The notes under the pieces were generated by a model, which was not told the origin of the DNA, did no database searches, and was given only the letters and a program-made list of their open reading frames with translations. From Megascapheus bottae (lineage: Eukaryota; Chordata; Mammalia; Rodentia; Geomyidae): 64,000 bases of DNA. This document shows, one piece after another, positions 1 to 10,999 of this stretch. Location of the stretch: NCBI GenBank assembly GCA_024803745.1, contig JANJXV010000037.1, forward strand, positions 10,307,001 through 10,371,000. The letters run 5' to 3'. The stretch's first letter is position 1; every line of letters begins with the position of its first letter. A program made the position numbers and the translations under genes.

Positions 1-265
1 TAGAATGAACAATTTGAGCTCCAAAAATATACCAAAAATCTATATATGTAGTGTATACGATTGTGTATGTGTTTACAATGTTAACAATGTATAGATTTTC
101 AATACATTTTCTGAGCTCATTTCCCCAATGTTGATATGTGCAACTGAAATTTCCATTCTCTAAAATAACTGAACTATGTATTTGAGGAGATTCCACCCCA
201 GCTTCCATTGGAAAGGGTTAATCTTCAATGTAATGACAGGCTAATGGCAAAGATCAAGAAGTTGG

Positions 266-357
266 AAATGTGGCTTAGGTGATAGAGTGCCAGCCAATGA
301 ATGAGAGCATCAAACACTGAATTTGAGTCCCAGTCTCTGACCCCCCCCAAAAAAAGG
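266..357 (+). repeat. Degenerate tRNA-like SINE fragment
   Basis: The stretch keeps a tRNA A-box-like segment (TGGCTTAGGTGATAGAGTGC) and a weak B-box-like segment, and ends in an A-rich tail. It looks like an old ID/Geo-type monomer. Divergence makes the family assignment uncertain. Confidence 0.4.
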
Positions 358-693
358 CAAAGATCAAAGGAAGAATCAAATAAAATTCTAAAAATACTTC
401 CCAAGTGCTGAATAGACTTAATTAAAATCATAAGCTCATTACTTTATATCAATATTTGGCATTATCTACTCATGTGAAAAAGACATTTTCAAAGGTGTGA
501 TACATAAAAGCTCATTGCAGATCAGAATTTACAGACATTTGCAACTGAGTTCGATAATCAGTATATTGACTTTGTCCAGCAATAAAGTAAAATATTATTC
601 CTCTCAAAAGGATTCCATGATCTTATTAATAGGCTCATTGAAAAAATTATAATTATGACATCTTGAATTTTGATAATAAAAATATTAGAAATT
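358..693. other. AT-rich stretch with no recognised feature
   Basis: No open reading frame of note, no recognisable repeat and no splice-like exon was seen here. It is simply AT-rich single-copy-looking sequence between two SINEs. Confidence 0.4.
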
Positions 694-883
694 GGGCTGG
701 GAATTTGGCCTACTGCTAGAATGCTTGCCTAGCATTCATGAAGACCTGGGTTGGATTCCTTGGTTACAATATATAGAAAAAGCTATAAATGGTGCTATGG
801 CTTAAGTGGTAGAGCTCTAGCCTTGAGAAAGCCCAAGGACAGTGTTCAGGCCCTGAGTTCAAGCCAGGATGGCAAAAAAAGAA
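694..883 (+). mobile_element. IDL-Geo dimeric SINE
   Basis: A left ID-like monomer (TTGGCCTACTGCTAGAATGC, then a decayed B box GGTTGGATTCC) is followed by the Geo right monomer (GCTTAAGTGGTAGAGCTCTA) and an A-rich tail. An 8-bp direct repeat TAGAAATT flanks it (686-693 and 884-891), consistent with a target-site duplication. The copy is moderately diverged. Confidence 0.85.
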
Positions 884-1002
884 TAGAAATTTCTCTCACC
901 TATAATATAAGTTCTGTGGGAAATAGAAATGTGAAATTTACATTCAAAGCCAGCTAAGGCAAAAGTACAGGACCATATCTGAAAAATAACTAAAGGTAAC
1001 AA

Positions 1003-1092
1003 GGCTGGGAGTGTGGTTCAAGTGGTAGAGAACTTATATAGCAAGTGTGAGGCCCAGATTTCAAACCTCAATACCACCATTTAAAAAAAAAA
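1003..1092 (+). mobile_element. ID-like SINE monomer
   Basis: A single tRNA-Ala-like monomer reading GGCTGGGAGTGTGGTTCAAG and ending in an A-rich tail. It lacks the Geo right half, so it is a monomeric ID-type element rather than a truncated dimer. Confidence 0.65.
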
Positions 1093-1194
1093 GTTAGAAA
1101 TTTATTTTTTCAAAAGAAAAAAAATTGTGATATTTTTTTCTCTTGACTCCCCAAGTCTAAATCTTTCCTGTTGGCTGTTCATTCACAGAAAAAC

Positions 1195-1505
1195 TCTGTT
1201 GATCCCTAGGCTACAGAATGCTAACTTGACAGTCGATCTGAGGCCAACTCAGTTATGGCCTAGATCTAGGTGACAACAGGAGAGTAGTTTACATGGCATG
1301 GACATGCTGGGCAAAGAAATGGTTCTGGTCCTGCTTGGGACAGAGCAGGGGGTGCAACATCTTATCATGCTACTCAGTACACCATTTAAAACTTGCAAAT
1401 TATGTCTGGAATTTTCTCTTGAAGAATTTTGCACTATAGGTGACTGGATTGCTAAAACTGTGGAAAGTATAACCACAGATAAGAAAGGAATGGCTGTATA
1501 TAAAT
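1195..1505. mobile_element. Probable Tigger-like DNA transposon fragment
   Basis: The segment resembles, from memory, a mammalian TcMar-Tigger-type non-autonomous DNA transposon. The 3' portion reads ACTGTGGAAAGTATAACCAC followed by AGATAAG, near a terminal inverted repeat. The short ORFs on both strands here are fragments of this repeat, not genes. The subfamily is not assigned. Confidence 0.5.
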
Positions 1506-1624
1506 AGCTCTGCATCTAGTCATCTACTATTTTTTTAACTATAAACTTTAGATTTCATTTCATATGCTCTTTGTCTCATTCTCTTTCTTTCTTTCTATCT
1601 TTCTGAGTTTGATTTCTGTTTTGG

Positions 1625-1855
1625 GTTTGTTTGTTGCCAACACTTTGACTTGAACTCAGTGTCTTACATTCTTGATTGGCTTGCTTGCTCATGGCTGATA
1701 TTCTCTCCAGCCTCCAGCCCAGCTTTCTGCTGGTTATTTTGAAGTTGGACTCTCACAGACTTTTCTGCCCAAACTAACTTCAAATCATGATCCTCCCACC
1801 TCAACCTTCTGAGTAGCTAGGATCACAGGCATAAGCCACTGGCACCTAGATTTCC
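1625..1855 (-). mobile_element. 7SL-like/Geo composite SINE, antisense, diverged
   Basis: Read on the minus strand, a 7SL-like head (rc of CTGAGTAGCTAGGATCACAG) is followed by a diverged Geo-type 3' part. It lies directly next to a second copy in the same orientation, so the two are tandem neighbours. Confidence 0.7.
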
Positions 1856-1865
1856 TTTTACTTCT

Positions 1866-2100
1866 TTTTTGTGTTGATTGTGGGACTTGAACTCTGGACC
1901 TGGGCATTGTCCCTGAGCTCTTCAACTCAAGGCTACCACCCTAACCCTTGAGCCACAGTGCCACTTCCGGTTTTCTGCTGGTTAATTGGAGATGAGAGTC
2001 TCACAGACTTTAGTGCCCAGGCTAGCTGTGAACCTCAGTCCTCAGATCTCAGCCTCCTGAGTAGCTAGGATTACAAGCTTGAGCCACAATGTCTGGCTTC
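1866..2100 (-). mobile_element. 7SL-like/Geo composite SINE, antisense
   Basis: The copy is full length on the minus strand. It has a 7SL-like head near 2100, the middle linker (rc of TTAATTGGAGATGAGAGTCT) and the Geo 3' module near 1866-1980. It is better preserved than its neighbour at 1625-1855. Confidence 0.8.
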
Positions 2101-2292
2101 CTGTTTTGTTTTTTTGTACTAACAATATCTTCAATATGATATTAAATAGACTAGATTGTCAATCTTATGTCTGATCTTAAGGGGGAAAACGTTTACGTTT
2201 GAGCCATTGAATCCACTATAACTGAAGGTTTTTATAGCTGCTCCTTACTAGATTGATGAGGTTCTTTTTTGTTCCTAAGAGGTTATTTTTTT

Positions 2293-2590
2293 ATTTTGTT
2301 ATTTTTTTATTAAAGAATTTATTAACATTGATTTTTATATCGTATTTCAAATATCATGTTTAACAAACAAGTATTAAAGAAGGGAATCTCTATACAACCA
2401 CTGGCACTTAGGTTTTAGAACATAATTAAAATTAAGCTGAGGGTTTGTATGTCATAGATACATATTAATCTATGTATGTAATAAAACATTATGTCTGTAA
2501 AGTCCATCATAGATTTTTATGTCTATGTAGTTATGGTTATATCTCCAAGACCATGTCCATAACCTTGGGTACCCAAATATTAGGTCATTG
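2293..2590 (-). mobile_element. Retroposed L1-like 3' end, copy 1, with 18-bp TSD
   Basis: A 298-bp insert is flanked by an 18-bp direct repeat starting CTAAGAGGTT (2275-2292 and 2591-2608). Read on the minus strand it ends in an AATAAA-containing, A-rich tail, as a truncated LINE-1 3' end would. A second copy lies at 5945-6364. The insert interrupts the older antisense L1M. Confidence 0.75.
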
Positions 2591-3626
2591 CTAAGAGGTT
2601 ATTTTTTTGTTGTGAATAGATATTACATTTTATCAAATGCATTTTTACTGCTATGAAGATAGTTTATATGTTTGTTAATAGGGTGAATTACATTCATTTT
2701 CAAATGTGAAGTCACTCTTAGAATCCTGGAATTTCCTCCACTTGCTCCTAATATATTGCCTTAAAAAATATTGTTGAATTTTCTAAAATTAATCATTGTA
2801 TGGCTATATTCACGAAGGACATTAGTCTATAATTTTCTTAATATCAGGGCAATGTCTTAGTATCATGACAATGAGTTGGAAAGTATCTCTTGCCTTCTGT
2901 TTTCTGCAAGAGTTTGTCCAAAGTTATTTTTATTTCTTTCTTAGATGTTTGGTAGACTTCTTGAAAGCTTCTGAGCCTGAAGTTTTGTCTTTGGAAAGGA
3001 TTTCAACAACAGACTCCACTGCCAGATGTAGAGCTATTTAGGTTATCAGCATCTCTTTGAGTCTGGTGGTCTCTGAGCTTCAAGGATTTTTCCATTATTC
3101 AAATTACTAGCATTGCTCAAGACATCCCCTTATCATCCTTTTTGATGTGAGCAGGGTAAACTGTGGTAACCCTTTCTACATTGCTTATATTGCCCCTTAG
3201 TGTTTCATCTTTTTTTTTTTTTTTAAACCGGATTGGTCTGACTACAGGCTTATCAATTTCACTAATCTTTTTAAGAAGTCAGCTTTTAGTTTCATTGATC
3301 TTCTCTATTATTCTGTGTTCTCTGTGTCATTGATTTCATTGGTTATTTCCTTTTCTCTATACTTGGGATGTAATTTGCTCTTTTTCTCAAAATGGGATTC
3401 TGTCTCATTGGTTGAAATGTTTCTTTTCTCACATAGGGTTGTGTTCTGTATGTTTTTTTCTCTAGGAGTTAATTGGTTCAAAGTATATTCTTGTTTCTTT
3501 TGTGATTTCTTCTTTGACCCATTCAGATATGTATTTTTTTAAATTGTACTTGATGTATAATTGTATTTTATTAGGCACATGGCCATTTCCCCTCCTTCTA
3601 TTACTGATTTATAATGCAATTTTCTT

Positions 3627-3836
3627 TTTTCTTTTTCTTTTTTTTTTTTTGCTGGTCCTGGGCTTGGGCTCAGGGCCTGAGCACTGTCCTTGGACTTTCT
3701 CAAGGTTAGCACTCTACCACTTCAGCCTCAGCACCACTCCCGGCTTTTTTTCTATGTATGTGGTACCGAGGAATAGAACCTGGGTCTTGATGCATGCTAG
3801 GCAAGCACTCTACCACTAGGCCAAACTCCCAGCCCC
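3627..3836 (-). mobile_element. IDL-Geo dimeric SINE, antisense, with 17-bp TSD
   Basis: On the minus strand this is a full dimer: ID-like left monomer near 3836, Geo monomer, and a poly-A tail seen as a T-run at about 3627-3650. A 17-bp direct repeat TATAATGCAATTTTCTT flanks it (3610-3626 and 3837-3853). The long duplication with no mismatch suggests a fairly young insertion. Confidence 0.93.
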
Positions 3837-4109
3837 TATAATGCAATTTTCTTGTGATTAGAGGATATACTTAGTATGATTTGAATGTTTTAAAGTATTT
3901 TGAGGTTTATATGATGAACAAGAAAGCAATCTACCAAGCTAAATGTTCACTTTGCTCATGATGAAAATATATTCTAGTTTTGGTCGGTAAAGTATCATGT
4001 GGATGTTAATTGAGTCAGGGCAGTTCAGGTCCTCTATATTCTAATTGATTTCTTTCCTGCTATGTCTGTCGGTTATTGAAAGAAGGTGTAAAAATTCTAA
4101 TTCTAGTTG

Positions 4110-4327
4110 TGGATTTTTGTGTGTGTGGGTCATGGGTGCTGTCCCTGAGCTCTTCAGCTCAAGGCTACCATCCTACCCCTCAAGCCACAGCACCACTTTC
4201 AGTTTTTTGGAGATTAATTGGAAATAAGAGTCTCACAGACTTTTTAGTGCCCTGGCTGGCTTTGAACTAAGATCCTCAGATCTCAGCCTCCTGAATAGCT
4301 AGGATTATGAGCCACTGTGTCTGGCTG
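4110..4327 (-). mobile_element. 7SL-like/Geo composite SINE, antisense
   Basis: The minus strand shows the 7SL-like head (rc of CTGAATAGCTAGGATTATGA), the linker around TTAATTGGAAATAAGAGTCT, and the Geo 3' part. It sits inside the antisense L1M block. Confidence 0.8.
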
Positions 4328-5049
4328 CTTTTTCACTTTTGATTTCTGAGACTGGCCCTCTTTATATTTGTTTAAAATAATATAGTTTCCCCTGTCAATT
4401 TATCTATTCTGTTTCAATGTCATTTCAATAAACTATAAAAACTTCACAATCATATGCTTTGATTTTTCCACCCTTAATCTCCTTGCTACTATTGTCAAAT
4501 GTTATATTCATATAAATGTATATAAACTCCACAATACATTGTTATTTTGGGTTGTCTTGTAAAGATATCTAGGCATGTGAAAATGTATTTGAGGGCTTTT
4601 TTAATGTTTCCTTTTTAAATTTAATTTTATTGTGGTCAAGCTAAGATATATTGTGAAATCTATGATTTTGTTTTGTGACCTTCCATGTTATCAATCTTGG
4701 TGAATATGTATGCTTAAATGCATGTTTTATAATTTTAGCATATAATTTTCTATAAATATAAGCTAGGTTAAAGTAATGGATAATGCCATTCACTTACTTT
4801 GCATCTTACTGAGTTTTTATCTTGTTAGCCTACCAATTACCATATATTAAGATCCCCAGCTATAATTGTGGATTTCTCTTTTCCTTTTGAATCTGTAATG
4901 GCATACCTCATAAATTTTGATTATCTATATTTAGGGCTATGTATATGTGTATTCTATACATTCAAATGTTATATATTTCTTACCCATTCTTCTTGGCCTT
5001 TTTGATCATTATTAAGTATACATCATTCCAAGACAGCTTGCCAAGCTGC

Positions 5050-5140
5050 CTCCATCCCTCTCTTCCTTCCTTTCTTTCTTTTTTCCTTGCTTTCCTTCCT
5101 TTTCTCTTTTTATCCTTTTTTCTCTTTTTTCTCTGGGACA
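5050..5140. repeat. Pyrimidine-rich low-complexity tract
   Basis: An almost pure C/T run on the + strand made of imperfect CTTT, CTTC and CCTT units. This is low-complexity sequence without coding character. Confidence 0.8.
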
Positions 5141-5944
5141 ATCACCCTGGCCCAGAGTTCAAGCCCCATGGCTGAGAGTCATTACAGTTTTCTTATCCTA
5201 AATATTCATATCATTTACAGTTTTGACTTCTAATATTTATATTAGAAGTATTACAGTATTTCCTTTTATTTTTAGGCTACTTGTATTTTTGCATTTAAAG
5301 TATACCTTTTCTTAACAGCATATAGTTTGTTTTTGGTTTTCAATGATAATCTTTGCCTTTTGATTAGAGGATTTTGCTCAGTTGAATTTATCATAACTTG
5401 TCATGATTGATAATTTAGGCCTTCCCTTTTGCTGTTAGATCTTTAGTTTTCTCATCCAGTTGGTATTCATTCTTTCTTCCCTGCTTTCTTTGCATTTATC
5501 ATATATTTTGAAGTATCAGATAGAATATGTCTTTTGCTTTATTTTTAGAGATTATAATGTACATGTTAAACATCTGGCTCATTCGATTTAAAGGTGATAC
5601 TGAATTACCTCATGTGAAATTAATATGCCTGGTAAAATATAAATTATTACTGGTCCTCATTCCCCTGGGCCTTAATGCTATTGTGATCATATATATTGCC
5701 TTCATAAGCATTATAAACCCAATGATGTAAGGTTGTAAATTTTACTTTAAATATTCATATTTTAAAGAAATTGGAAGTGTGTGTGTACTTTCTTTTGTGA
5801 ATATTTTTATTTTTTTCTTTAGGTCTACATTACTAAACCTTACCAGTTTATTTCAGACAGAAGAACTTTAGTATTTCTTACAATACAGGTTTTCTGGTAT
5901 CAATTTTTGTTTTTGTTTTCTGAAAATGTATTTTCTTAATTTTT

Positions 5945-6364
5945 ATTAAATAATTAACATTGATTTTTTTACATCATATTTCAAATGTTATGTTTAACAA
6001 ACAAGTATTTGGGGCCGGGAGTTTGGCCTAGTGGTAGAGTGCTTGCCTAGCATGCACGAAGACCCGGGTTCGATTCCTTGGTACCACATACTTAGAAAAA
6101 GCCAGAAGTGGTGCTGAGGCTCAAGTGGTAGAGCTCTAGCCTTGAGAAAAATCCAAGGACAGTGCTCAGGCCTGAGCTTAAGCCCAGGACTGGAAAAAAA
6201 AAAACAAAACAAGTATTCAAGAAGGGCATCTCTGTATACAATCACTGGCACATAGATTTTAGAACATAGTTAAAATTAAGCTGAGGGTTTATATGTCATA
6301 GATACATATTAATATATGTAATAAAGCATTATGTCTATAGAGTATATAGCCCATCATAGATTTT
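5945..6364 (-). mobile_element. Retroposed L1-like 3' end, copy 2, with 16-bp TSD and nested SINE
   Basis: This is the same element as at 2293-2590, flanked by its own 16-bp duplication TATTTTCTTAATTTTT (5929-5944 and 6365-6380). It inserted into or beside the A-rich tail of another L1 3' end (6381-6690). It was later interrupted by an IDL-Geo SINE (6010-6206). Copy 1 provides the uninterrupted allele for comparison. Confidence 0.75.
6010..6206 (+). mobile_element. IDL-Geo SINE with intact Pol III boxes, nested
   Basis: The A box TGGCCTAGTGG and B box GGTTCGATTCC both match the canonical tRNA-type promoter. The Geo monomer and an A-rich tail follow. An 11-bp target-site duplication AAACAAGTATT flanks it (5999-6009 and 6207-6217). 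It lies inside the repeat copy at 5945-6364. Confidence 0.92.
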
Positions 6365-6380
6365 TATTTTCTTAATTTTT

Positions 6381-6690
6381 TAATATATTTTTATTGTAAT
6401 TAATAAAAGGGTTACATGATATTTGCCAGATAGAAGGTGCATTAATTCACATACATTGATACCCTTTCACATGTCTTGGTACCCATTACCCTACCCCCAC
6501 CCACCACCCACTCCCCGTATTGGTTTTCCCCCCTTCCCTATCAAGTTTCAGATAACCAAATACAAATAAATTCAATATATCAGATAACAAAGTGAGATAC
6601 TGTAACAATATGAGATACCCAAGGGACAGCAAAGGAGATGAGGGATAACATAGTACATTAAGGACAACAATCATTCGTTATATGGCTTTT
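6381..6690 (-). mobile_element. Lineage-specific L1 3' end, antisense
   Basis: This is the reverse complement of the 3' part of the insert at 21848-22350. Both share the segment around CCTTTCACATGTCTTGGTAC and the C-rich (G-rich in sense) run. In sense it ends with an AATAAA-type signal and an AT-rich tail, so it is probably a 5'-truncated L1 3' untranslated region. Confidence 0.7.
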
Positions 6691-7200
6691 GACTAGCTTT
6701 ATGGGGTATCAAAATGATAGCTCACAGGTTTTTGGTTTGAGGTTTTTTTGTTTTTGTAAATTTGTTTAGAAATGTTCTGTTGTCCTTAGTGTCCAATGCA
6801 ATGACAACCCTGACCATGTTGCTGTTCCCTGGATGTCAATGGCATTTTCCTCTCACTGCTATGAAGATTTTATCTTTCTCTTTAGCTTTCAACAATTTCA
6901 CTGTGATGTCTCTTTTCTTTGTGCTTATCCTGCTTAGAATATGTTGAGCTCTTTTGATCTATAAGTTAATGTTTTCCCAGTAAATTTTGGGAATTTTATC
7001 TATTTCTTTAAATATATGCCTATCTCTTTTTACTTGTTCTCTCTGTCTTTTCGATTTCAATTACATGCTTATTAAGCTCTTTCATATTGTCTCATAGATC
7101 TGAAGCTTCACTCGTTCTTTTTTTTCTTCACTGTTCAGCAGACTGGACAGAGAAGGAGCCATCTTTCTATTTCTTCACTTCACGTTCTACTCTTGGGTAC

Positions 7201-8925
7201 CCCCTGTGATCCCTCCTTTTCCAGACTGACTTTCCTAATGACTGTGGCCATCAGAAAACCTGTTAATTTCTGAATTACTACATTTAAAATCCTCATATGT
7301 TTGCAAAGTGTTACAAAGACTCCATAGAATGATGCTTCAAAGTGCTCAAACTAAGACACAAAATAGAAGGAATCCAATATGTTACAAGTCCACAGGAAAA
7401 AAAAGATATACTTAAAATCCTGCCTTCAGGATTTTATAATGCATTTTATATATGTATAGAAATGTCACAAGGAAATTCCTTCTTTTATAACATATATGCT
7501 AATAAAAATACAAAAATTGTATCCCATCATTAGTATTGTTAACTAATTTTATATAATCTGTATTCCTAATTGGATTATAAAATCCTTCAAGATTTTTAGT
7601 ATATCTTTTTTCTCTGGGCTGGCAGCAAATTGGATTCCTCCTATTTTATATCTTAGCCTAAACACTTTGAAACATCATTATATAGAGTCTTTGAAACACC
7701 TTGCAAACATATGAGGAAACTAAGGTTAAAAAATGATGACTCTGAAGTTACCAGCCAGGCGAATAATTAATGAGACTAACTTTCAAACTCAAAGCCATCT
7801 GTATCATAGCTTGTATGCTATTCATTTTATTATCTTTTTGGGCCTGTAGCCTTGTGCTTTTACTGACTACTAATCTCTCACCATGTGGGACAGACCCAGA
7901 TAATGCTGCTGAACTTTGAGTCGTATCTGGTGGTCAGGCATGATCTATACAACTTCTTGTCACTGAAGGCTGCAGCCGGTGGTAGTGTTTTCCTCATTAT
8001 CTGCTTGAGCCCAGGTCATGTTTTCATCAGGACCCACTCATGGGCTACTGTTTCCCAAACCCCTGCTTGGTAACATCCCACATGGCCTTTGTCTTCCCTC
8101 TGGTGGGTTTTTGCCAAGTGGAGCCATGAGCTAGGACAGCAGCAGACAAAGTATCTAGAAGCCGGCAAGCATACTCTTTCTCCTTGGAAGCAGGCCTCCT
8201 GCCAGCAGAGAGATCACAGACCAAAGGGAACCTGTCTGAAAGTTTCAATGGAATTCTGTTTCTTTTCTGCTTCTGAGACCTGGAGGAGTTTAGTTCTCCT
8301 TGTTGAATTGTGGCTAAAACAGATAAAGTGTAAACCATCTTGAGGCAAGAATTCTTCTGAACACGTCTTTCTTTCAGTGCCTTTAAAGACATGAGCAGCT
8401 TGCTGTCTAGCCAGATCCTTTGGTTTATTCTAGCATCTGCGGAATGGAAGAGACTGGCCTGTCCCAGCTGTTTTTAAATTTCACTTAGCCTTCCTTACCC
8501 CGGACAAAGTGTAGAACAGGGAATTTGTAGAAAGAGGGCAGTTCTGCATGAGGCTTGTTCTCTGCTTAAGCTTGAGAAGGAATAAACTGAGTCCTGACTT
8601 GGATTTCGATGAACTCAGGGGAAAACACTGAGATTCTGATTCGTCTCATGAACAAAAGGGAATATATATTCATATTGAAGTGGCATATGCCAAATACCAC
8701 TATGAATCCAGACAAATGAGAAGTGATCATTCCATTTGGGAATATTCTATTTCATGATTGTCTTCCTTTTTCCTCACTGTAGCATCAGAATTGAGTGCAA
8801 TTGCAGTCAATTACACTGTGTCTCCTCACTAATATGGTGCTGCAGCCGTGGATGGGAAACCTACCATGAAGAGCATGTGTACCAGGCCCCAGGAAGATGG
8901 GCCAAGGGCATTTTCTCTTAGCTTC
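7201..8925. other. Non-repetitive stretch without a recognised gene
   Basis: Overlapping short ORFs occur on both strands around 7885-8392. None has family resemblance, a convincing start context or exon-like boundaries. A MIR-like fragment lies at about 7690-7790. The rest looks like ordinary intronic or intergenic single-copy DNA. Confidence 0.5.
7690..7790 (+). repeat. MIR-like SINE fragment
   Basis: The pattern ATGAGGAAACTAAGGTTAAA followed by a decayed core and AACTTTCAAACTC matches the arrangement of ancient MIR elements. It is heavily diverged. Confidence 0.45.
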
Positions 8926-8929
8926 TCAT

Positions 8930-9065
8930 GTGAGGCTAGCACCCTACCACTTGAACTACACCTCCACTTCCAGCTTTATGTTGGTTAGTTGAAGACAAGA
9001 GTCTCATGAACTTTTCTGCCCATGGCTTCCAACCTGGATCCTCAGAACTCAACACCCAGAAATGG
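8930..9065 (-). mobile_element. Degenerate 7SL-like/Geo SINE, antisense
   Basis: The minus strand keeps the Geo/linker portion (rc of CTAGCACCCTACCACTTGAA and of AGACAAGAGTCTCATGAAC). The 7SL-like head is mostly decayed. Confidence 0.55.
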
Positions 9066-9230
9066 GAATTGTACTTTTATTCACCCAACAAGCAACTTCC
9101 AACTTCTGGAAGTCCAATCAGGAGTGAGAATAGGTCGCTGAAAGGAGGCAACAAGGTTTCAGGAATAAAGTTGCAGGAGAAGGTATGGCATGCTTACTGA
9201 ATACTTCATTGGAGAGAAGTAACATGGATA

Positions 9231-9320
9231 GGTTTAGAAATGGCAGATTTGCCATTCATTTGCCCAACAAACAGGCCAATGCCTTACATGTGGAATTTGC
9301 CATTTCTTAATTTCTAAACC
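9231..9320. repeat. Imperfect inverted repeat (hairpin-capable)
   Basis: GGTTTAGAAAT followed by GGCAGATT on the left is mirrored on the right by AATTTGCC and ATTTCTAAACC. An 8-nt bulge sits in the right arm and a loop of about 45 nt lies between the arms. It could be a small MITE remnant or chance. No known family is recognised. Confidence 0.5.
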
Positions 9321-9769
9321 AATGCCTCCCTAGAAAAAGGGTCTAGGACTGCGGCAGAAGGTAGGCTGGGAATGTGATTGGGAATACAGACAGATTTCTG
9401 CAGTGCTCTGTCTCCACTTCCTCCCCCAAATATCTAACACCTTAAAAGCCATCCACAGCTGTGGAACCAGAGCCATACTTTCTGGTTGTCACCTGATAAA
9501 GCTCAAAAGATCTCCAGGATGATCAAATTCAGAATTCTTTTCTGCAAAGCAGAAGTAAACAGCCCTGTTTCTGGCAGGGAACTTCTTCCAGGAAAAACCC
9601 CCACTGGGGTGCTGTCTTCCCTCATTTCATTTTCCTATAAGGGGTAGAGGCTGCTTTTAGAAAATAATAAATGCAATGTATCAGGAGGGGGGAAAAGTAT
9701 TAAGAGCCAAAATAGGCAATATAAGTAAGCAGCCTACGTTGGAGAACCGAATAGCTGGAAAATAGACTT

Positions 9770-10240
9770 GCAGGGTAGGTTTCTGAGTGGCAGGCCTAGG
9801 GATTTGGACACTATTGAAGAGTTGATAAGGAGCTCAACAAGGCTTTTGAACTGAAGAATGGTAAGATAAAAATTGTTTTGAAAGTTTAATCCAGCAGCTT
9901 TGTATGGATATTTGGTGGGGAGGGTTAGTAGAATAGAGAGCCAGGATGAAAGGGGAAAGTTGGGGGCTATTGGAAAGCTTGCTTGTGAGATTAGTCATGA
10001 GAATTAATTGAGAGGGGAGGGAGGGAGGGAGGGAGGGAGAGAGAGAGAGAGAGGGGGGGGGAGAGGGAGACTAAGAACAACATTGTGCAGGCAGAATCAG
10101 CCAGACACAACCAGGAACGGAATGGGACACATTACTCCTGATTTTCAGCTCAAGTGATCAAGAAATGCTGAGGCAGGAAATGGAAGTCACAAAGTCAAGA
10201 GCAGAGGAGCAGGCTCAGGGAGAAGACACCCTCCACTGGT
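9770..10240 (-). repeat. Possible ancient L2 fragment, antisense
   Basis: The G/A-rich text around TTTTGAACTGAAGAATGGTA resembles the antisense of mammal-wide LINE-2. Divergence is high and a GGGA/GA simple repeat interrupts it. The assignment is tentative. Confidence 0.3.
10011..10068 (+). repeat. (GGGA)n/(GA)n simple repeat
   Basis: Perfect to near-perfect GGGA units pass into GA units and a short G-run. It is a purine-only low-complexity tract. Confidence 0.95.
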
Positions 10241-10715
10241 AGTTGAGTGTCCTTTTCTAGTCAGGAATGCAAGCTTGTCCACTGGGAAAAGCCAGGGCTC
10301 AAAACACAGTTGGATTGTTCTAGAAGTGGTGATTGTTCAGTGGGAGTTACAGAAGTCCTCGAGGGGAAAGTTAAAAATTCACAGTAGCCTAATACCTAGT
10401 CAAGAGCAGGGTCCACACATTTATGAACGAGAGGGATGTATGAACCAGTGAATGAATGAGGGTCAGAATCCTGAAGAGCAGGGAGAACCAGGAGTGTGGC
10501 TCTGGGAGAAGAGGAGGAAGGAAGGACTATTTCAGCCAGGAAGCAGTCGGTGCTATAGGGAAAGATGGAGATCCTGAGGAGGCTTTGGGGATGACTGGTT
10601 TCATTGCTCTGAAATAGGCAGGTCACATGTCATGGGACTTATTTAGTCCAAGAGCACCTATGCTATTGTGTTATCTTTCCTGTTTTGTCGTCATGGCTAT
10701 AGAAGTATTGGTCAG

Positions 10716-10924
10716 GGCAGGGAGTTTGGCCTAGTGGTAGAGTGCTTGCCTACCATGCACGAAGACCCGGGTTCGATTCCTTGGTACCACATACATAGAG
10801 AAAGGCTGGAAGTGGTGCTGAGGCTCAAGTGGTAGAGCTCTAGCCTTGAGAAAGTCCAAGGACAGTGCTCAGGACCTGAGCTCAAGCCCAGGACTGGCAA
10901 AAAAAAAAAAAAAAAAAAAAAAAA
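10716..10924 (+). mobile_element. Young IDL-Geo SINE with intact Pol III boxes
   Basis: The A box TGGCCTAGTGG (10727-10737) and B box GGTTCGATTCC (10770-10780) are canonical. The Geo monomer follows and the copy ends in an uninterrupted A-run of about 25. A 9-bp duplication ATTGGTCAG flanks it (10707-10715 and 10927-10935). The long pure A tail and intact boxes mark it as one of the youngest copies in the window. Confidence 0.94.
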
Positions 10925-10999
10925 GGATTGGTCAGAAACAGCTGACCACAGGGAATTTTTTTCTCTTGCTTTTGGCCAGTATGTTTAGTGTTTAGGAAT

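Larger units (their letters stand above)
2101..7200 (-). mobile_element. Antisense L1M (old LINE-1) mosaic
   Basis: This AT-rich block reads on the minus strand as degraded LINE-1. Several stretches (about 2600-3550, 4350-5000, 5300-5900 and 6760-7130) resemble the antisense of L1M ORF2 and upstream L1 sequence, for example the phrase around TTTATCAAATGCATTTTTAC at 2632. It is broken by stops throughout and by later SINE and L1 insertions listed separately. No intact reverse transcriptase frame remains. Boundaries and subfamily are approximate. Confidence 0.65.

Noticed and set aside
10716..10790. Possible tRNA-Ala gene (good A and B boxes)
   Set aside because: There is no proper acceptor stem closure and the Geo module and A tail follow, so this is a tRNA-derived SINE. 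The same holds for the other ID-like monomers.
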